Assembly: GCF_963678635.1 (NCBI RefSeq)
Contig: NC_087064.1
Coordinates: 40,088,530 to 40,152,529 of the forward strand
Reading direction: 5' to 3'
From: Symsagittifera roscoffensis
Lineage: Eukaryota; Xenacoelomorpha; Acoela; Convolutidae
DNA length: 64,000 nt
Under the pieces are notes generated by a model. It did not search any database and had not been told where the DNA came from. It worked only from the letters and a program-made list of their open reading frames with translations. Numbering within the stretch: the first letter of the stretch is position 1; each line of letters begins with the position of its first letter. Below, in pieces: positions 20,701 through 31,635 of the stretch. Position numbers and translations under genes: made by a program.

Positions 20701-23700
20701 TATAATGCGATAGTGTTGCCACAACTCTATCAGACAAACTTTTATTCAGGTGGCATGATCAAATGGGCCACCAGGAGATTGATAAAGTTTACAAGAGGAT
20801 CCTGAAACTCTTTGAATGGCCTGGGATGAAGAAGGCATGTGAGAAGTGGGTAACCGCATGTCTGTCATGTCAACAAGTGAAGGATCCAGGAGAATTGCCA
20901 TTTCCATTGCAGTCGATTGAGTCATCTGAATTCAAAGAGGTGGTACAGATTGACCACCAAAAGATATGTATGACAGACAGTGGCTACAATCAGGTCCTGG
21001 TGATGATCGATTGCTTCACGAAATATGCAGAGGCCGGGCGCTGCATAACTACCTCATCAGAAGAGACGTGCGATCATCTAATCAATAAGTGGATAGCAAG
21101 GCACGGACTCCAATGACGTTTCAATCGGTCAATGGAACAGCCTTTGTGGGAGAACTAACAAAAGGGCTCATGAGACGTTCTCAAGTGGCTCAAGCTCATT
21201 CTACGACGTACCATCCCCAGAAAAACGGCTTAGTGGAGAGGCAGAATCGGACTCTGGTGTCGATTTTGAGGGTGTATTGTTCCAGATACATGACTGATTG
21301 GGACAGATACCTTCCACAAGTGATGCAAGTGACGCAACACTCCACCACGGTAATTAGTCCATACATGATGTTGTTTAGACACGAAAAGTCTTTGCTCTTG
21401 ATTTCTTTTACCCGGAGTATGAAGGAAAGAAAACGTTACCACAAGTTTATGTAAGGGATGTGATTAGAGGTCAACAAGAACTGAACGACTTGTGCAAACG
21501 AAATACAATCAGGCACAGGCAAGGCAGGGGAAAAGATTTGATATAAAGGCAGCTGATGCAAAAGCTTACTCAGGAGTTGACACAACCAATAGATTTAACT
21601 ATAAAATTAAAGTTTTGCCACTGAGAACCGACTATGAGGAAACAACAAACTTGAGGAGAAGAGGCATAATGTGAAAGACTGTCCTAGCCATGCCAAAAAA
21701 TATATAATTTTAAAGAGAATTAATGAATTGAATTTTTTTAAGAATCTGATTTCAATGAAATCCGAAACAGATGACGGCTTGTCGAGCTGCTCGAATCTTC
21801 TGGAACGCCCCTCGTCATATGAGTTAGAATCCGACGAACCGGTTTTACCGGAAATAGAACACTTGAAAAATAAAACAGGTAAGAGCAGTTTTAAATTGGA
21901 ACGCGGACGTTTTTTCAAAACATAAGGCGGATATCGGTTGTTGTAATTTTGTCAAACACGAAACCGAGTTAGAAGAAGGCGCCATTCCTCACAGGGAAGG
22001 TGCAAGGCGCATGACGCCTCATAAATCGGAAGCGGGCAGAGCGGAAATAGAAATGTTGCTCGATTACGACATAATAGAACCCTCGAGACCGCCTTGGGGT
22101 TGTGGGGTTAGCATGTCCAAAAAGAAAGGGGGCAGCTTAGGTTTTGTTGCGACTTTCGCTACCTGAATGCAGTGACAAAAAAGACGCCTACCCGAAACCA
22201 CGGATAGATGAGAGCCTCTCGAAACTTGGCGACGCCAAGTTTTTCACTTCACAGGATCTCGGTTCTGCCTTTTGGCAGGTCCCTCTACGAAAGAAGGACA
22301 GAGAGGAGACTGGATTTGCATGTGACTTGGGGTTGTACCAGTGGAAGACGATGCCGTTTGGCTTGTGCAACGTCACAGGGACCTTTCAAAGACTGATGGC
22401 TCAGGCTTTGACCAGAGTAACGAAGAAGTACGGGAACTTTGTGATGTGCTACGTGGATGACATGGTCATAGCAACACCCACCTTGGCAGACCACATCGAT
22501 AGACTCGATGAGGTCTTCGATTGCATGAAAAGAGCGGGCTTGAAATGCAAACCATCGAAATGTGAAATCCTTAGGGATTCAATCCAGTACCTGGGGAGTA
22601 GACAGGCATGTCGTGACGCCGGACCCGGAAGCAGCGGAAGCCGTGTTGACATGGAAGGCCCTAAGAACGGACTCACAGCTCATGAGCTTCCTGGGATTTG
22701 CCAATTACTACCGTGAGTTCATAAAAGTATACACAGCAACTGATGCGCAACAAAGGAAAGAAAAAGCTCAAGCAGCCTTCGAGAATATAAAGCGGGAATT
22801 GTGCGAGGCGCCAGTGCTAGGCATGTTCACAGAGAAGGGCATGTGTGTCCTCGACACTGATGCTTCAGTAGTAGCCATCTCAGGAATACTGCATCAGGAG
22901 CAAGAATGGAATGGGATAACAGTTCTCTAACCCATTGCATATGGCAGTAAAGTGTTGAGTGACACAGAAACGAAATTTGGTGCACCGAAGGCGGAAATTT
23001 TTGCAGTAGTCACATTCGTGGAAAATTACCGCGCATACTTGGGAAACTCTTCCTTTAAGTTACGCGTGGACAACATAGCGTTATCTTGGTTGAAGACGTA
23101 CTCGATGGACCAGAGCTATAATTGTCGGTGGATAGTCAGGTTAGATGGATACCACATGATCAAGAAAGTGTTCTCGTTTCTGGGCAAAGAAACTTATGAA
23201 GCGCTTCCCTTGACGAGTTGGTTGGACAAGTCTAGACATCAAATTCCGGGACACCCCGAGTTACCGGTTGAGGAGGCATTAGAAATAAAAATCTTTTCTA
23301 AGAAGGACCCGGTGACTTTGGATCTGTCGCTACGCTCGAAGCTGGTCCAACAAGAACTCTCTCGTATGATTATAAACAGCCTCTCATTGCTGGATAAAAC
23401 GGTGCAGGTCACACCATAAGTAATGCGGATGCTGGATGGATTGTTGGAGAGAGAAGTGACTAGAGATGATCCCGATTGGGCCGTAGCCATGGCATCGCTG
23501 AACATTAGTGAGAAAGTAAGGATCAAGCCATCAAGACGCCAAAACAAAGAAAGCGAAAGGGATTTTAGGACGGTAGTTCAGCAACTAGTATCCTCAATTC
23601 TCCAAAGCGTTTCGATGAGGACATCATACAAACAAGAAGAACAAGAGGTCAGAACGCAAAGGAAGACCGTTAACTTTGGGAATCCCAATCGAAAATGGGT

Positions 23701-25405
23701 GGAAGTTGAACAAAATCTGGAGCAACAAAGTTTGTCCGGAGAGAAAGAACTTGAAGAAAAATGGCGAGTTATTGAACAAAACCTGGAACAAGAAAGTTTG
23801 TCCGGGGAGTCGGGTGTTGAAGGAATTGGCCGTGATGAGGAACAAGACCTGGAGGATAAAATTCTATCAGGGGAGTTTAGAAGGATGAGCAGAACGTACA
23901 AGTCGTACGTGGCAGACTCACCCGTTGACAACAACTCGAGGATTTCAGAAATTGACACCTACGCAGACAGGAATTGAGTTGTCAGAATTGGCGATCCACC
24001 TATTGCTAGTGGAGACTCGATCATGAGACTTGGACAGGGAAGTATAGCAGGACCCTGACAGTGATCGCTACCTGGTATCCAGTGAAAGAGTCTTTGACAA
24101 CGCAGCGGATGATCTAGAAACAATAGCGGTATCGATACGTTCGATGAGCTTGTTACCGCAGAAGGAAGCAGTGAGGACTGACCTTCAACCGTTCAGACAA
24201 AAGACAGAGCCATTGGCGAAAATTTGGTGCGTGAAGATGGAAGATGACGCACATCAGCCCGATGAGCTGATAAGTCAATTGAGGGTCATCAAGACATACT
24301 TGAAGGCGAGATACAGGCCTACATAGAGCGCAAAAAAAATGACCGCATCACGAGCAACTTGAAGAGGTGGATCGAGAATAGGGAACCGGATAAACGTGAT
24401 CTGGAAGATGACATTTATCGTATTATGAGACAGTGTTTTATGCAGAAGGAGGGACGGTTATATCTGTACAAGGACGGGATCGTGGCTTGTAGAAGGAGAG
24501 AGGAGGACAAGGTACTGTTCAAATATAATGCGATAGTGTTGCCACAACTCTATCAGACAAACTTTTATTCAGGTGGCATGATCAAATGGGCCACCAGGAG
24601 ATTGATAAAGTTTACAAGAGGATCCTGAAACTCTTTGAATGGCCTGGGATGAAGAAAGCATGTGAGAAGTGGGTAACCGCATGTCTGTCATGTCAACAAG
24701 TGAAGGATCCAGGAGAATTGCCATTTCCATTGCAGTCGATTGAGTCATCTGAATTCAAAGAGGTGGTACAGATTGACCACCAAAAGATATGTATGACAGA
24801 CAGTGGCTACAATCAGGTCCTGGTGATGATCGATTGCTTCACGAAATATGCAGAGGCCGGGCGCTGCATAACTACCTCATCAGAAGAGACGTGCGATCAT
24901 CTAATCAATAAGTGGATAGCAAGGCACGGACTCCAATGACGTTTCAATCGGTCAATGGAACAGCCTTTGTGGGAGAACTAACAAAAGGGCTCATGAGACG
25001 TTCTCAAGTGGCTCAAGCTCATTCTACGACGTACCATCCCCAGAAAAACGGCTTAGTGGAGAGGCAGAATCGGACTCTGGTGTCGATTTTGAGGGTGTAT
25101 TGTTCCAGATACATGACTGATTGGGACAGATACCTTCCACAAGTGATGCGAGCTTATAACAGAACGCAACACTCCACCACGGTAATTAGTCCATACATGA
25201 TGTTGTTTAGACACGAAAAGTCTTTGCTCTTGATTTCTTTTACCCGGAGTATGAAGGAAAGAAAACGTTACCACAAGTTTATGTAAGGGATGTGATTAGA
25301 GGTCAACAAGAACTGAACGACTTGTGCAAACGAAATACAATCAGGCACAGGCAAGGCAGGGGAAAAGATTTGATATAAAGGCAGCTGATGCAAAAGCTTA
25401 CTCAG
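17757..25405 (+). repeat. Tandem duplication of the Ty3-type RT-integrase region
   Basis: Unit A (17,757 to about 21,573) and unit B (21,580-25,405) are offset by 3,823 bp and differ at only about half a dozen positions. One is a change plus 9-bp loss near 21,326 in unit A; another turns a Trp codon into TGA near 18,830 in unit A. The junction carries a few extra bases (GAGTTG). Unit A stops where unit B continues into the rest of integrase, so B is the parental right end. Either a very recent duplication or an assembly artefact. Confidence 0.9.
17789..21573 (+). pseudogene. pol: Ty3-type Pol, duplicated copy A (RT, RNase H, integrase core)
   Basis: After a linker ORF (17,848-18,102), RT begins near 18,112 and shifts frame near 18,316. 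Motifs follow: F-R-Y-L-N, S-Q-D-L-G-S-A-F-W-Q-V-P, M-P-F-G-L-C-N and catalytic Y-V-D-D near 18,630. RNase H reads D-T-D-A-S and P-K-A-E, with V-D-N. Its final N-A-D-x-L-S motif is missing because the sequence jumps to a later point near 19,340. The integrase zinc-finger cysteines C-L-S-C-Q-Q lie near 20,862, the first Asp in V-Q-I-D-H, and the Glu in L-V-E-R-Q-N. The second Asp is replaced by Val (21,128-21,130). Several frameshifts and stops. It ends abruptly at the duplication junction. Confidence 0.8.
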
Positions 25406-26545
25406 TAGGAGACTACGTTGTACCACCGAAAGGAACCAAGAAGCTCCTAAAGAAGTGGATAGGACCGTTCATGATCACGGAGGTGCACCAGGAGGGACAT
25501 TTTTACAGACTGAGTACCGGCCGAGCCGCTCACTTTGAAAACATTAAGCCACACAGCCCATCCACAGAAGACTGTTGCATACATGATGACATGGAAGAGG
25601 GCAATTATCTGATGACGAACCCCACCTGCGAGGTCAATGAAAAAAGCACCAGGGAAAAGAATGATGGGAATGAAGTCCTAGAAGGAGGAACAAGCCCAAC
25701 ACTGGACCTGGATGCCAAGGAGATAATTGAAGCAGATGAAGAAACCTTACCCTACGCAGAGAAGGACTGGCAAGACTCCGAACAGATAGTGGTTCCCAAA
25801 AACTTGGAACCAGATCTACCGTTTGCGTTACAGACACGACAGAGTGATAGGACAAGACTCGCGAAGAAGTACAACCCTTACGGAGATGAATTAGTAGTGG
25901 ACAGGATGGACCTGATGAAGATAGTGGAAGAATTAAGGGGTCTAAAAGAAATACCCGATTCACAGCGCATAGACATAGTCGATGACAAAGACGAGGAGTG
26001 GGTTGATGACCGGTCTAAACCTGAGGTAGAAATCGATGACGAACAACAGCTATCGTACAAACAAGAATTGCCGAACCTGCGCGTCTTGGAGTGGCTGAAG
26101 AAAACGACATCGGGCCCAGAGGTAACGATTCAGGACGTAGAACGTGAGAGCATGAAATACATACAAAACGACAGAGATAACCCTTCCTGGGCTGCCCAGG
26201 AAGGACAATTAATCAATCCTGCGTCCAACCTCAACTTAATATTCGGTATGCGATCCACGGGGACGTCGATGGAAACCTTTGGTCGAGGAGTGGGGGTAGG
26301 ATTTACCCACACTGGGAAATTGTTAATATTAAAACAATTTAAGAAAGCAAGAGAAACAGGTGACATAGAAACCGGACATAGGGAGAGTAGTAGAGTCAAT
26401 TTTTAACTTGTCAAATGAACACTCAAGTAGCATAATACCATCAGATAGCAATTTTATACTTACAAATAGGACAAGTGCGATAGCGATCACAGCGGACAAG
26501 AGTGTTAGGACAACATTAGCAGCAGATTTTAAGAGAGAATATTAA
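21612..26545 (+). pseudogene. pol: Ty3-type Pol, copy B with complete C-terminus
   Basis: Same RT, RNase H and integrase as copy A. RT lies at about 21,935-22,900 with Y-V-D-D near 22,455, RNase H near 22,840-23,160, a long acidic connection (23,423-24,300) and integrase at about 24,359-25,290. Unlike copy A it continues with the integrase tail (25,324-26,406), including the GPY/F motif W-I-G-P-F. An acidic extension follows, which shifts frame near 26,385 and ends at TAA 26,543. The catalytic second Asp of integrase is Val here too (24,951-24,953). The region between RT and RNase H has lost about 20 residues. An intact relative would copy RNA and integrate; this one cannot without help. Confidence 0.8.
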
Positions 26546-26548
26546 AAT

Positions 26549-26878
26549 ATAGAATTTCTGTTGAAGCAAAGACCAGGAATAGGAGGTGTCGCAGCCTTGC
26601 CTCCGGCGGCTTCCCAAATACCCGGAAAGTATCTATGGTTCTTGGTGGCGAGGGCGACGGGGAAGCAGCATGTGGACCCTGAATACTTAATTTTGACCTT
26701 GACGAGACTGATAGACTTCCTTTTAGAGAGGGAGGTGAAGCAGCTCTTGCTTCCAGTAATCGACCCAAATCGAGGACGACTGCATCCACGGAAGCTGTAT
26801 GCACTGATACACTTAATCTTTTCTGATACTAACATACAAGTGATTTTACATAAGAAGTATTTTTTGATTAAAGATTGA
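26549..26878 (+). pseudogene. In-frame continuation after the Pol stop
   Basis: About 109 codons directly after the Pol TAA, in the same frame and with no ATG near the start. The reading frame is conserved in the duplicate at 29,988-30,326, where the same TAA precedes it. The product is Leu-rich (L-T-L-T-R-L-I-D-F-L and L-L-L-P-V-I-D-P) with no recognised domain. It is either the true C-terminus of Pol with a shared stop mutation or a readthrough extension. Confidence 0.45.
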
Positions 26879-27237
26879 GGGTAGGTTGAGTGTAGGATTG
26901 TTATGTTTTGTGTGATATTTTATGTGTTATGTTATTAGGAACTTGGGTATGGAAGGTTAGTGACCACGAATGACCGAACGATAATCTTAGGAGTAGATCC
27001 AAAGTTTGGACAGTCCATTTTTAGGTCGAGTTCAAAAATTCTAGCAATGAACTGTTTTTAATTTATTTCCTGATCAAAGACTTTTTACCTGACTGTTTTA
27101 CATTAATTTTAACACAAATCTTGAGTAATGATGACAATTGTGATACTCGTGACCTCTTTTCTAGATCCTGATTGATATTTTATTTTTTCATCAGATTCCA
27201 ATTGCACAAACTGATAAAAAAAATCGAATCAAACGAA
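26879..27237 (+). other. Non-coding spacer before the SGNH ORF
   Basis: About 360 bp, AT-rich, no coding potential. A pyrimidine-rich run followed by CAG at 27,178-27,195 would make a plausible splice acceptor for a downstream mRNA. The spacer recurs before each copy of the next ORF (30,327-30,679 and, in part, 31,459-31,635). Confidence 0.35.
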
Positions 27238-29145
27238 ATGGATAACTTCGAATTGAATGAGCCGATGGACCTAGCGGAGGCTTATATAGGGCCGATGATA
27301 GATGCAATCTATCGTCGTCTGATGGATCGAGACTTCGCTCTGGAGGACCCAGACTAGTCATGTTGCTGGTCGCCTTGATAAACATCTTAGGGCTCGACAA
27401 CCGTGGGGACTGCCCCAAGGAAGTCTTATTGATGGCCACATATGGACAACAGGGAGTACTAGACCGCCCAAACATGAGGGTTATGAGTTTGAGAAAAGGG
27501 GCTCTCTTAGGAAGCGACTTGGCGAACGAGCCTGGATTGGGAAGTTCCAGGATCTATGCCTCCTGAGATGCCTTCAGGATTGAGAAGGATGCATCCAGAA
27601 ATGAATAGCGAGGCAGCCTCGTCTAATTTGCAACTGTGCCACCAAAACGGACGAGAGTAGAGGAGGAAGAAAAGACGAATGAGACGATGCAAAATCTAAA
27701 CGAAGTAAAAAAAGAATTGGAGCGAATGACCAAAACCTTGCTCAGCATTAAAGAGAACAGAGGCATGTGGAAGAGACTGTTCGAGGATTGCAATAAGAAG
27801 TAGGGCGAGGTGATAGAACGCTTGAGGCGATAATATAAGGAGCGATCGGAGCGGCTGGCATTAACGACAGCAGTGGAAAGAACGATGCCCGCAAGAGATA
27901 TTCCTCGTAGGCAGTCCCCGATGGAGCTTATAACGCCTCCCGAACGAAGCCAAACAACAGATGAGAAAATTTGGACAGCAGACCGCATAGTAACATTCTC
28001 GGACCCGAGTGACACCCTAGGTGATCGAGTCGTGGAGCAGACTGTGCAGAAGCTGATAGAAACAGCTGTACGACTGTTGGCCAACAGGACTGGTGCCATG
28101 TTCCGGGGTGACTGCACCCTGTGGAACGATCGATGATACAGGCAGAGTAGAGCTCTCCATGGAAACGATAATGAGAACAGGAGCTGCTTTCGCAACGAGA
28201 CCGACGAAGACCTCAAAAGTCCCTGACATAAAGATAAGGGAAATGCCTAGGAAGACAATGTCCCGCGTATTTGATATACAGAAGAACAACCAGGTCAAGG
28301 ACCACTTCACAGGAGTTCCGGAAACGGATATGCTAGCATGTTTCAACCGATTGACGTGGAGTCCAGCAATACATATGCAGCAACCAGCGCTCGGGACGTC
28401 ACATTTGATATTGGGCGATAGTCTGGTGGGAGTTTTGCAGAACTCAAGGACCTCATGGATCACTAATGTGATGGCTATTGGAGGCGCCACAATAGGCTAG
28501 CCATATCGGATGGTGGAGTTGTTGAACCCAGAAATAATCCCAGACATAATGATCCTAATATGCCCAAACAATGTGTCCAGGAGTTCGGATGAGGAAGAAG
28601 CACAATAGAAATCGATGATAGTATGCCTATTTAACACTCCATGGCACAAGTTTAAGTGCGCGGTACTGACCCTCTGCACCATACCGATGAGCTCGAAAAC
28701 GCTATCGTCGACAGGAAGAAGGCACAATGAAGGGGTCATCAGATGGAATAACATCGTGCGAAATCTGGCGAGTCGCAGTGCTGGACAGGTAATCCTGATG
28801 GATTTAGAACATGAGCCGAGAGCTTTGGATCAGGCCAGATTCACCACTGATGGAATACATTTTGACAGTATAGAGGGGCCAGCCTGGATAAATCGTTTTT
28901 TTTTTCAGGTGAGATTAGATGAATTGGAGGTCGAACTCTTTGATACAGGAGTGCTGAGAAGGGAAGAAACTATGACTGAACCGGCGCTCTCGACCTTCGT
29001 GCCTCCTAATATAGAGACACGTCTGGGATCAGTCGCAGCAAAACCCCAGCTGCCGCAGAGCTCCAGCGAGCCGGGGCAGAAGACGGACGGAGAGTTGAGA
29101 CCGACCTGTCAACTCAACAGTGGAAACGACCTCAGGCACCTTTAA
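27238..29145 (+). pseudogene. Gag-like/SGNH hydrolase protein, copy alpha
   Basis: A multidomain ORF broken by frameshifts. An N-terminal domain (27,238-27,566) starts M-D-N-F-E-L-N-E-P-M. A Met/Pro-rich linker and a charged coiled coil (about 27,640-27,800) follow, then a linker, then an SGNH/GDSL hydrolase domain (about 28,395-28,940). Block I is L-I-L-G-D-S-L with the nucleophile Ser; block III reads P-N-N-V-S-R where G-x-N is usual; block V is D-G-I-H-F-D with the catalytic Asp and His. Two in-frame TAG stops (28,498-28,500 and near 28,606) are shared with copy gamma. In CR1-type LINEs an SGNH esterase sits in ORF1 after a coiled coil, so this may be a nucleic-acid or membrane-associated structural protein. 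Confidence 0.6.
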
Positions 29146-29152
29146 ACAAGTG

Positions 29153-29566
29153 CGGGCGACTCCATCTCACGTGAAAAAAGGTTGACCAAAACAAGTAGCC
29201 CACGGAAGCGATGTCCAGAGATATGGCGAGCTGAAAACACGAATGCACTAGACTATCTTTGCGGCGTACGACAAAGTAGGGATGAGGAAAGCCAAGATTT
29301 TAGTAGTTGCGAACTCGTACTCTGCGCACACTTCTAAGTCGTTATTTTGGCCTGACGTGATAATGCTCGCGGCAATCAACCTGGGCCTGATGCAGTCTGT
29401 ATCAATGGCAATCGGGGTCCAACGACAAACTGGAATGAACCCGATTACGATCGCGAAAAAAACAACGAAAGCTGTATTTGCGCTATCCCCGGGATATGCA
29501 CATCTCCGTGATGGATTGAAGTTCGTGTATGCGATGGTGGCACTGATCTCAGACGGGCCCAAAGGT
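29153..29566 (+). pseudogene. Second conserved module after the SGNH ORF, copy alpha (truncated)
   Basis: The readable frame 29,282-29,566 begins K-A-K-I-L-V-V-A-N-S-Y-S, a beta strand followed by a Ser-containing turn, and later has A-L-S-P-G and M-V-A-L-I-S-D-G. This layout could be a second, degenerate Rossmann-like or SGNH-like domain, but the key residues are not convincing. It stops at the duplication border. Full version at 33,911-34,506. Confidence 0.35.
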
Positions 29567-29576
29567 GACCAGTGTT

Positions 29577-29987
29577 ACGATTCAGGATGTAGAACGTGAG
29601 AGCATTAAATACATACAAAACGACAGAGATGATCCTTCCTGGGCTGCCCAGGAAGGGCAATTAATCATTCCTGCTTCCAACCTCAACTTAATATCCGGTA
29701 TGCGATCCACGGGGACGTCGATGGAAACCTTTGGTCGAGGAGTGGGGGTAGGACTTACCCACACTGGGAAATTATTAATATTAAAACAAGAGAAAGCAAG
29801 AGAAACCTAGAAACCGGACATAGGGAGAGTAGTAGAGTCAACTTTTAAGTTGTCAAATGAATACTCAAGTAGCATAATAACAACAGATAGCAATTTTATA
29901 CTTACAAATAGGACAATTGCGATAGCGATCACAGCGAACAAGAGTTTTAGGACAACATTAGCAGCAGATTTTAAGAGAGAATTTTAA
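29577..29987 (+). pseudogene. Duplicated C-terminal tail of Ty3-type Pol
   Basis: Repeats 26,125-26,545. It has the same I-Q-D-V-E-R-E-S and P-S-W-A-A-Q-E-G stretches, a small deletion near 29,790, then the R-T-T-L-A-A-D-F-K-R-E end and TAA at 29,985. It follows no pol, so it is only a fragment carried by the duplication. Confidence 0.8.
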
Positions 29988-30326
29988 AATATCGAATTTT
30001 TGTTGAAGCAAAGACTAGGAATAGGAGGTGTAGCAGCCTTGCCTCCGGCGGCTGAGCAAATACCCGGAAAGTATCTATGGTTCTTGGTGGCGAGGGCGAC
30101 GGGGAAGCAGCATGTGGACCCTGAATACTTAATTTTGACCTTGACGAGACTGATAGACTTCCTTGTAGAGAGGGAGGTGAAGGAGCTCTTGCTTCCAGTA
30201 ATCGACCCAAATGGAGGACGACTGAATCCACGGGAGCTGTATGCACTGATACACTTAATCTTTTCTGATACTAACATACAAGTATTTTTACATAAGATGT
30301 ATTGTTTGATTAAAGGCGGAGGGTAG
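29988..30326 (+). pseudogene. In-frame continuation after the Pol stop, second copy
   Basis: Duplicate of 26,549-26,878, about 94% similar by eye, still open to its own TAG at 30,324. That the frame stayed open in both copies hints at past selection on this extension. No domain recognised. Confidence 0.45.
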
Positions 30327-30679
30327 GTTGAGTATAGGATTGTTATGTTTTGTGTGATAATTTACGTGTTATGTTATTAGGAACTTGGGTATGGAAGGTT
30401 AGTGACCACGAATGACCGAACGATAATCTTAGGTATAAATCCAAAGTTTGGACAGTCCATTTTTAGGTCGAGTTCAAAAATTCTAGCAATGAACTGTTTT
30501 TAATTTATTTCCTGATCAAAGACTTTTTACCTGACTGTTTTACATTAATTTTAACACAAATCTTGAGTAATCTTGACAATTGTTCTACTCGTGACCTCTT
30601 CTCTAGATCCTGATTGATCTTTTAAAATTTCATCAGATTTCAATTGCACAAACTTATAAAAAAATCGAATCAAACGAAA

Positions 30680-31456
30680 TGGATAACTTCGAATTGAATG
30701 AGCCGATGGACCTAGCGGAGGCTTATATAGGGCCGATGATAGATGCAATCTATCGTCGGCTGATGGATCGAGACTTCGCTCTGGAGGACCCAGACTAGTC
30801 ATGTTGCTGGTCGCCTTGATAAACATCTTAGGGCACGACAACCGTGGGGACCGCCCTAAGGAAGTCTTATTGATGGCCGCATATGGACAACAGGGAGTAC
30901 TAGACCGCCCAAACATGAGGGTTATGAGCTGGAGAAACGGGGCTATCTTAGGAAGTGACGTGGCGAACGAGCCTGGATTGGGAAGTTCCAGGACCTATGC
31001 CTCCTGAGATGCCTCCAGGATTGAGAAGTATGCATCCAGAAATGAAAAGCGAGGCAGCCTCGTGTAGTTCACAACTGTGACACGAAAACGGGCGAGAGTA
31101 GATGAGTAAGAAAAGACGAATGAGACGATGCAAGATCTAAACGAAGCAAAAAAAGAATTGGAGCGAGTGACCAAAACCTTGCTCAGAATTAAAGAGAACA
31201 GAGGCATGTGGAAGAGACTGTTCGAGGATTGCAATAAAAAGCAGGGCGAGGAGACAGAACGCTTAAGGCGATAATATAAGGAGCGATCGGAGCGGCTGGC
31301 ATTAACGAGAGAAGTGGAATGAACGATATCCGCAAGATATATTCTTCGTAGGCAGTCCCCGATGGAGCTTCTAACGCCTCGCGAACAAAGCCAAACAACA
31401 GAGGTGCAAATATGGACAGCAGCCCGCATAGTAACGATCTCGGACCCGAGTGACAC
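30680..31456 (+). pseudogene. Gag-like/SGNH protein, copy beta (N-terminal part only)
   Basis: Starts with the same ATG and N-terminal domain as copies alpha and gamma and reaches through the coiled coil to just before the SGNH domain. The coiled-coil part has extra stops. It is cut at 31,456, where block gamma begins. No hydrolase domain remains. Confidence 0.7.
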
Positions 31457-31635
31457 CTCCTTTATTTCCTGATCAAAATCTTTTTACCTGACTGTTTTAC
31501 AAGAATTTTAACACAAATCTTGAGTAATGTTGACAATTGTGATACTCGTGACCTCTTTTCTAGATCCTGATTGATCTTTTAATTTTTCATCAGATTCTAA
31601 TTGCACAAACTTATAAAAAAATCGAATCAAACGAA

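Noticed and set aside
17784-22676. Several antisense ORFs of 60-126 codons inside the RT and connection regions
   Set aside because: Each lies opposite a recognised domain and is repeated only because the region is duplicated.
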